A stretch of DNA of 64,000 bases from Branchiostoma floridae (taxonomy: Eukaryota > Chordata > Leptocardii > Amphioxiformes > Branchiostomatidae): contig NC_049981.1 of NCBI RefSeq assembly GCF_000003815.2, positions 20,076,789 through 20,140,788 on the forward strand, read 5' to 3'. Below are positions 10,210 through 19,000 of the stretch, piece by piece (position 1 is the first letter of the stretch; every line of letters starts with the position of its first letter). The translations under genes were made by a program, and so were the position numbers. Below the pieces are notes generated by a model. It saw nothing but the letters and a program-made list of their open reading frames with translations, was not told the DNA's origin and made no database searches.

Positions 10210-13027
10210 CCACGGGGGTGCTCGGGCCAGGGCAGGCCCTGAGCCCGTCAAGAGGTCGGGTTGTCTTGCCTCAGTGTGACAAGGATCACGAATGGCATGT
10301 TTTGACTTGCACCAAAGGTTAATAGTATTCTACATCCTTGGCGACATTGAATAGCATATTTTAAAAGGTATCTCACCCAACAAATCATGTACACCAGCTA
10401 GAAATCTCTAAAGTATTTAATCAAATCAAACATGAAGTCAAATCTATATCAAATCATTGACCAAATTCATGTTCGATATAGTTTTATCACTGAATATGTA
10501 TGTGGAAATAGTTTTGCCCAGGATACAAAGTCTTACTTTTGACGTCGCAAAATGATCTAAGATTATTAGAAGAGACCTGGCAAAGTGTATGTAGGTAAAG
10601 ACAGACAAACATACATCTTTGGTGCGGCGTTAGCGAAACCGATGGAAGGCACATGTATGTGGTGCTGAGAAAGAGACTACTGACCACATTAGAGATACGC
10701 ACAGTACAGTACCGCTAGACCGTTGCGGAGAGAGCACAATCCCAACGAGTGAGGGGCTGCTACTCAGGCTATGAAACATCGCTTCAGGCAAGTAACGGTT
10801 AACGTTACTTCTTAACGTGACGTCAACAGAGCTTAGAGATGGGAACTACTTTGGCCACCACGTGAGAAAGTTTGAGAAAGAAGGTAAAAATAGCTAAAAC
10901 GGTACGAGAAGTTGGTCTCAGACAGAGGAATCTGGTAAACGGTAAAACACTGCTGTACAGTTCAAAACCAAAAGACTGAGAAACGAGGCATTTGCACAGA
11001 GGCTTGATGGAACTGGCCTTACCTGGCTTGGTAATTGCAAACAAGTTCACAAGTGCAATGGGAAGCGACAACGAAGCGTCATCTGACGACTTTCAGAATA
11101 AATGCAAAACGTCTTAATCACGTTTAGGGATACAACATGAGGCCTTAACTGACAATTAACTTTCTTGGCGAAGGTAATGAACTGATGGTCATGTCAGATT
11201 AACTTCTGCACGCCATCAACAGTATGTACAGAGATCTAGAATTTTACGATGAAAACTTTGTTGAATATCAGATATGATACCTTCGTGATCACCGACATCA
11301 TTGCGAATCCCGTGTGTACATATATATGAAATACTTAAAAGTTGTGATCTTTTATGAAAGTTTTATGAAAAGTATATATAAACGGATTGAAACTATATTG
11401 CTGTGCAATTTATCCCCCCGTTATTGTATTGCTTCCCCTCTATACAGATAACATGTGATGATGTTAAGTCACATGTTTATACTGATTAGTGTATTAGTTG
11501 TTGTTGTCGGTGCATGTTGAAAAGCATGTGAAATGTTTATTTCAGGGGCAAAAGCTATCGTACTGTGTATTTCCCAATCACACACAAACTTTGGCGATAT
11601 TTTACTTGCACATTGTTGTAAAATGGAGGTCGTCAGTGGCCATGGCGTACAGATACGTAATATCATGTTAGTTCATTTGTCATATTCTGTATAGTCATGC
11701 GTGTGCACGACCTTGAGAAATCCTAGTGGAATTTGAATATAAGAAAGAAAATACTGTTCACTAATAATATTGTGTCGTGCCTTCTTTCTCCGTCCTATTT
11801 TTCTTCTTTCTCCTTCATATGTCTCTTCTCTAGTTTTCACAAATATTGCATCATAAAAGGTGGCAATGTGCCACGGTTTTGTGGTTTGAGTTGTTAACTC
11901 TAAAGCTAAAGGTTCTGAGCTCGAATCCCAATCAGGTTCCAATGTTGTACTCTTGGGAATGACACGTAACACCTATCTCCAAACAGGTCAAAATGAGTAC
12001 CTAGCTTCGATTAGGGACGATCCGCTTTGATTTGGAGTGTTTTGGAATATGATGGTCTAGTCTGCATGGGGGTTCGGTGGAAAATCACATCTGTCGGATG
12101 GATTGCAAAATCTACCGGAGGCCCCGAGCACTTTAAAAATAAAGAACCTACCACAGCACACTTAGCGAAAATACTAAAGGTCCTTCCCGATGTGAGTGGA
12201 TGAAATAGATATATCTGAATGTGCAGCTTGTACTCTGTACAGACCTGGTGTATCATTGAACGCCATAGGGTGGTTTAATTGACATACAATACAAACACAC
12301 AAACATTGCTGGGAAGCAACGTCTCAATTTGGTTTATTGCACATTGATATGAAACGATTACCAGACTCCAAACCTGTAAATACACAACAATGAACTAAAT
12401 CAACATAGATAAGATACCACAGTATCGAGGTGGGATAATTTTGTGGTGATTGTGTGCTGTCAGCGACATAACATAAAATGTACAGTATATTTAGCTTGGT
12501 TCTGGATACTAAATCACATGATTGCCCTTTCATCACTTGGTACTTCCTGATGATGATATTTACAAATCCATTGGAAGCAAAATAATTTTATTTGTTTTAT
12601 AAAGAAAATAAATCATTTGTCTCTAGATTACAAAATGTATCTTGCGTAATGGAAATTTTATGGCATTCAGACACACGAACTACGCATATTTGAGTTCAAA
12701 GGTTAAGACCCCATAAAACAGTTCTTTTTTTTATATTATTCTTCCTTGCCGGACTGCCCAACCCAATATGCTGTTTTGTATTTGTATTTGTGATTGTCAG
12801 CTTTGATATTTCATTTCCTAGTGTTAATATTAGCAGCTTGCTGGAGTTAATCACCACTATGTCTTGTACTTTTTCATGTTAATGAATAAAAATCCCCCAA
12901 GGTAACGAATACTCCATATAAGCAGCTGTTTAAGTATTTCTGTGGAGTTGGGCGCTACACATACGTACAATACTGTCCCTATAGCTAAATATGATCTGTC
13001 CATAGGTGTTCTCTGACATCAGGTGGT
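10210..13027. other. Convergent intergenic region
   Basis: This lies between the 3' ends of the kelch gene (plus) and the mucin gene (minus). There is a candidate plus-strand AATAAA near 11095. Candidate minus-strand signals (tttatt on the plus strand) lie near 12330 and 12588. A SINE-like element is at about 11860-12005. No coding exon was recognised. Confidence 0.5.
11860..12005 (+). mobile_element. tRNA-derived SINE-like element
   Basis: The segment contains a degenerate tRNA-like head with a box B-like run (ggttctgagctcgaatccc). A tail follows with actcttgggaatgacacgtaacacc. The same head-plus-'cttgggaaa...' arrangement recurs at 36713, 38330 (minus) and 57400 (minus), which supports one SINE superfamily. 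Confidence 0.6.
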
Positions 13028-13066
13028 TCAGTACGGGTCGTCTCGACCACCCTTCAACATGGAATA
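13028..13066 (-). CDS. Mucin exon 4 (C-terminus with YSML)
   Basis: The acceptor ttctcatcag (minus strand) follows a pyrimidine-rich tract. The exon reads YSMLKGGRDDPY and stops at 13028-13030. It continues exon 3 in phase 0, so the NPVYDR and YSML motifs abut exactly at the junction. Confidence 0.8.
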   Translation of the reverse strand, partial: YSMLKGGRDDPY

Positions 13067-16000
13067 CTGATGAGAAAAGGGGCAACGAAAGAGACAGTAG
13101 TTAATATTTGCATTATAAACAGCAAAAGGCAAAGTCGTACGGTAAAGCGTTATTTAAGACTTCCAGATCAATCCGGATTGGCCTAAGATCATGACAGGCT
13201 ACTTACATTTTTAAAATCTAGTGCAATCTACTAACAAATTAGAAGTTATACAACATGACAGAAGATAAGATTAAACATTGTATGTCAATGACACAGCTAC
13301 ATATCCTGTTATGCTGATACTCGTATTTAGTAAAACAGACAAGACCACAAGGGAGATAACAAACGGTGCCGTTATTTTATGAGGCACGGCAGGACTGACT
13401 TACCCGGTCATAGACAGGGTTGTTGAAGGACGTCCAGCCGTAATCGTCCGCTGTGATGTACCCTCTGTGCGACCGTCCCCTGCAAAACACACGGAACACA
13501 GGCATTACCACATTTTCATACACAATATCATGTTATTCACACTAAAAACATATAGGAGTAACGTTTACTATATGTCATGTTCTGCTTGTTCAGTTACAAT
13601 AGTCTATTTGTGGTCACTTAGATGTTCACATTTGCCCACGTTCGCATCACTGAGTCTGGGGTGTCCATCCTTGATATCAAGTCAGCGTGGTCTAAGTCAC
13701 AAAGCTCACATTTAAGCCCCGGTCACAAGAATCGTACGATTGACTGCGATGGAGGTTTTATGCGCGGCATAAGCGCAGTACGTCGGAAGTCGGGGAAGAA
13801 TCGGAAGCAATGGTTTAAATATATGAAGCCGTGGTCACAAGAATCGTAGTGCATCGTACGATGAGGTCATAAGAGCGTACCTGCGTCAATCGCAGGTAAA
13901 TCATAGTAAATCGGGGAGCCTCCTATGACGAAAATAGAGCTGAAATGGATTTTGAACATAAAAATTTCGCTATCGTCGTAAGATTTTATTTGCCCCCAAA
14001 GCAGACTTCATTACGGCAATTTTTGTCTACTGATGAGGTTTTAGATTTATGAATTTTTAGCATGTTGTGATGGTTTCAGTTTTCCTTGATATTGTCGATA
14101 TTGACGAAAAGGGAAAATACATCAGTCGCAACTGCCACAGGATTCCCAATGATATCACAATGGAATGAACTCTCGCGAGATCTCCACTCGCGTGAGTTTA
14201 TGACATGTGATATAACTCCCCCTCTATTCATAAGTGAATCATGAGCCGCACGAACAGGACGTTGTCTAGCAGAGCTCCTGTAGCGCGGTACCAGCCATGT
14301 GCAAGCCGGTGACATCTTTTACTTCTGGGAACGTATCTTGCCGGCAGCAAAGGACTGAGTAGTTTCCTTTGGCGTTAGTGTTTGCATCGTGTGTCTACAC
14401 CTAGAAGGTACGCAGTATTGCCTTGCCGCCTTATGGCGTGTTCTGGAATTTTTGTTTGGCGGTCTGTTTCCCGCGCTTTGGCGGGACAGTGTTCTCAGTG
14501 CAGAGACATTTTGCTGTCTGAATTTCGTTTTATTATTCTGTGAATTTGTTTGCTCACCTTTCCTAAGGCGTGCAGCTTGTGTTTTAGAGCATTTTCGAGT
14601 TTTCAAATGTTCCTTCTGATACTCGGGTCATTTATGAGTGGAATTTGCATCTGTATGTGGAGCGCACGTGTTCGGGTGCGCAGGTGAGATTGATTCAACT
14701 TAGCGTGGTTAACTTGGCTTCGGATGCATTTTGATTTTCTTGTTTGTTTGTTTTTTCGCATGAGTTAGGTATTCAGACAAGGCTGTATCACCACCAGGAC
14801 TGCCGTAATCCTTGTTTTCTTGCGCTTGGAGCCTAATGGAGCAGAACAACACTGAACTGATCACCGAGGGCCTGGAGGAGCACCTGACATTCCTCCCCTG
14901 ACGACAGTAGTGGTTAAACTTATTACTGACACCGCTGTGGGTGAGTTAAGCCATTTTTTGGAAACTTTGGGCAGTCGTCAAAGTGGTGGTCAGTGTTTTT
15001 CTGTGTGTGCCGAAGCGCCATGTTTCGGGTAGAGTTGCGTGATTGGGCTGCTCTCGTTTTAGCAGTGTTGCTTGTCTGTTTTACCGTACAATTTTGTCAT
15101 GGTTTTCTGTGCTAGGCCAGCATTTCTGCAATCTGTGGAGCAGTCAACAGCCCGGAAAGTGGTTGGACCAGGCTCAAAGACTTCAATACTCGGGCAGTAG
15201 TCAACAATTTGCAGCGGTGATTCCAAGTTGACTGTGATATCCTTTCTGAAAGTGTTTGTTTTTGCACTTCAGGTTGTCGGACAGCCTGTACGCTAGTAAG
15301 AGATCTTTTAACCCTCGTGAACTCGAGATGTTTCTGTTTTCTCAGTAATTTTTGCCGCGATGACGTAACATGTGATGTGCCCTTCTTCCAGTTTACCAGC
15401 TCCTGTCCTGCTGATCGGCGGGGCGCAGTTTGGGGCGGGTCGCAGGTTTGTGCTAAACCCGGCGTTCTCTCCACCACAGCTCCTGTCGGGCTGATCGGCG
15501 GGGCGCAGTTCGGCACTAACCCGGCGTTCTCTCCTCCCCAGCTCCTGTCAGGCTGACTGGCGGGGAGCAGTTCGGCACTAACCCGGCGTTCTCTCCTCCC
15601 CAGCTCCTGTTAGGCGGACTGGCGGGGCGCAGTTCGGCACTAACCCGGCGTTCTTTCCTCCCCAGCTCCTGTCAGGCTGATCAGCGAGACGTAGTTTCGG
15701 AGTGGGTCGCAGTTTTGCACTAACCCGGCGTTCTCTCCTCCCCAGATCCTCTCAGGCTGATCAGCGGGGCGCAGTGGTCTGATTTCTTAGTACCGAGGAC
15801 GTAACTTTTGTGGGGAAACTTTAGGTTTTGACTCTGTATGACTGAGGATCGTCGATCGATTTAATGTTTTAATTGGTTAGAATTCGCTGTCGGGCAACGG
15901 CACCGTCGGATGACGTAATAAAGTAATTGTTGTATATTGTATTCGCTGTCGGACAGCAGCACCGTCGGACGGTGTGGTACAGTAATTTGTGTTTATTGTA

Positions 16001-19000
16001 TTTGCTGTCGGACAGCGGCACCGTCGAACGGTTTGGTACAGCAATTGTTGTATATTGTATTGGCTGTCGGACAGCGGCACTGTCGGACGGTGTGGTACAG
16101 TAATTTGTGTATATTGTATTTGCTGTTGGACAGCGGCACCGTCGGACGGTTTGGTGAGATTGTTGGACAATCGTGTAGAGAATTCGTTGTTGGACAGCGG
16201 GGTGCGTCAGACGGTATAGTGGATTTTCGCTGTAAGACAACGGGCGCCGGTGGACGGTAATCGTAACTTTGTTTGATTTGAGTCGGTGTTTCATTTGATA
16301 TGACGACAGGTTGTTGGACAACCTCAGATTTTGTTTGGTTTGTTGCATGGTTGGTGAACAAATCCATGGTAGGTAACAAGACCGTACGGTAGTACAGTGA
16401 AGACCTACCTTGTTGGACAGGTCAGAGGTAAAGGTCAAAGGAATGGAGGACACAATGGGAACAATGGAACTTCGTTTGTCACAATTAGATTGTGACCTTG
16501 GACGACATGCAATTTTCGATAAGGTCCGCAGCGTCTGCACGGTAATGTTGGATGGTGATTTTACCGTTGACTGAACCGGTGTTTGCGTTTCTTGTTATGC
16601 AAGTTTGGAATAAAGACAAAGATCATGACGAGTTTCTCGTGTCACATTCCTTCCTACCATTGGATTTTCGGTGTTCCTGTTTATTGGCTACCTTTAGCTG
16701 GCCTAGTTCTCACTCGTGGACCGTGTTCAGCTCCCTTAAGCTGTTGCCACCCATACTGGCTTCGGCCTGGTGGTCCGGGAAGCGAGTGGGGCCTGTCCAG
16801 ACTGAAATATATAGAACTGTGCGTAAAGGTCGACAGTTACAGGTTAGATACTGAGCAAGCATTGTGGTGATAGCTTTCTCTGCAGCTGGAATATTGTTCT
16901 TGTATACGCAGAGAAATCAATGTTTGATTTCCAACACGACGCAGGATGAGTTGAACTACTGTAAACCTGGGAGAGGTTGGTCTCAGGTAATCTCTAAGGG
17001 CTCTCTATCTAATCGGACTGGTCGTCGACCATTCCACTGAGTTCGGATTGGACAGGTCCCACTCGAGCCGGACCTTAGGCGCCCAATGAACTTAGCTGAG
17101 AACCAGGGATCAATCTGCATTCCTGAGGAACACCTAAAGACTGATGACTGTGACTGTGATAGTCTTACACCCACCCTGTTGATAACAACAAGCATGCGCA
17201 GCAGACCATAGGGGATGCTGCTGTGTTGTCAAGGTGGCTTAATGCATACGTAGAGGGTTTTGTACGGAAAGGCACAGAGGTGAGGGAGTAAATATAAGGG
17301 ATTGGGGGAATGAAGACAATAAGGATTGGGAAAAGGGAATGGAGAAGAATAAGGATTGGGAGAGGATTAAATGAAGGGAAATCTAGGAACTTAAATTAGG
17401 GGAATAATGGCACTCGGGAGAAGCGGGTGCCGAGGTCTTCTCACCCCAGTCCTTAACTCTCCACTGAGGCAACGTGAGTGGGAATATATTATGATTCCCA
17501 ATGATATCACAATGGAATGAACTCTCGCGAGATCTCCACTCGCGTGAGTTTATGACATGTGATATAACTCCCCCTCTATTCATAAGTGAATCATGAGCCG
17601 GACGGGAGGGACACAGCCTAGCAAGAGTAGACTAGTCTAGCTACAGTCCACGGTCAGAGGCAATGTAGGTTTCTAGTGTAGCCGTTTTTCACCAGAGGGA
17701 TATCTCCGATCTGTGTGGATTATCCAAAGCTCCGAAGTTATATGCAACTACCACCCTACATGCGCTAGATGTTTGTGTACTGCAGGGACCAGAGTACACG
17801 AACAACCAAAGCAAGTAGTCAACTGGTTGTCCCAAAGCCTAAGCGAGAGACCTTCAGAAGATCAATAGCCTACCGTGGGCCCAATGTCTGGAACAGCCTA
17901 CCGCCAGACACAAAGAGTGTATGGCTCTTTCTCATGTGGTACAGCAGTCGGAATAAAACCGAGTGTCAGTCATTTGGTACTTTGTGTAATAATAGTTGCC
18001 ATATTATGTACAATTGTCGGGCAATAAAGTTCTGTTCAAGTGTAGGTGTCTTTTCTGTGTTATATCTGAACAACAGAGCGCAACACATGATATCAAGTTT
18101 CGGAGCAATTCTTCACCTTTTCTGCTGAAGAGGATATTAGTAGATGGGGGGAGCACGGGAAAGAAGTGCAGTCAAATTTTTAGCCCCCCCACCCACCCAA
18201 CCCCTAAGTATTTTACGGGTAAGCATGGAATCTCGGATTCCACGATGCCTCGGTCTTCTCAGCCAAGTCCTTAACTCTCCACTGAGGCAACGTGAGTGGG
18301 AATATATTATTCGCAACCAGAAAACAACGCGCCCCGCACAGGTGATGCAGACAATTGTTTNNNNNNNNNNNNNNNNNNNNNNNNNNNNNNNNNNNNNNNN
18401 NNNNNNNNNNNNNNNNNNNNNNNNNNNNNNNNNNNNNNNNNNNNNNNNNNNNNNNNNNNNCATAATCGTAAAAACCATGGGGACACTCAATCCATAAAGG
18501 CAGGCTCTATGAGTCGGAAATATATATGATATAATGCTTATGATATGATTTTTGTATGATGGCATCTTTTTGTTGATAGCATATCATGATACGATCTTCG
18601 AAAGAGCCTGACACGTATAGCCGGCAAGCAGGCCGAGATAACCATACCAGTACTCACACTTGATTTGTTTGAACTTTTGCTTGTAATACTCTTGTTGTCA
18701 TGGTCTTTTTTAATTCATTTTTACAGTTAAAGATATTATAGGAAGGTATTCAGCAGCTATGTCCACATTTTGTTGGTTAAAGAAGCACAAAAACGGTCAG
18801 ACGGCTATACAGAAGAGACACAAGTGAAAAATCGTACGACGCTGGAAAAATTTTGAACATCATCCGATGCTCTGCGATGGCTGATTTTGCTTACGATTTA
18901 GCTGCGATCCACTGTGATCATCGTGCGATAGGCGTAATATGCCATCGCAAGGACGTCGTACGATTCTTGTGACCGGGGCTTAAGTGTATTTGTCAGATAT

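Larger units (their letters stand above)
13716..18979. mobile_element. TTAA-flanked DNA transposon, about 5.26 kb, nested
   Basis: The left end at 13712 (ttaa, then agccccggtcacaagaatcg and tacga) and the right end, finishing at 18983, are perfect inverted repeats over 28 bp including the TTAA, a target-site signature of the piggyBac and Kolobok superfamilies. Beyond the ends, both flanks are CpG-rich with short palindromes, and a variant of the end sequence recurs at about 13831. No transposase ORF is visible. The interior holds direct repeats, two tandem arrays, a LINE fragment and an assembly gap, so the element is non-autonomous or was expanded by later insertions. It lies inside intron 2 of the mucin gene. 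The alternative is two separate small copies in opposite orientation. Confidence 0.7.

Noticed and set aside
15882-16258. CRISPR-like array
   Set aside because: Units are contiguous tandem copies without unique spacers, in a eukaryotic intron.
15869-16540. 223-codon minus-strand frame and several overlapping frames
   Set aside because: They run through the 59-bp tandem array. The repeated peptide reflects DNA repeats and there is no promoter or splice structure.
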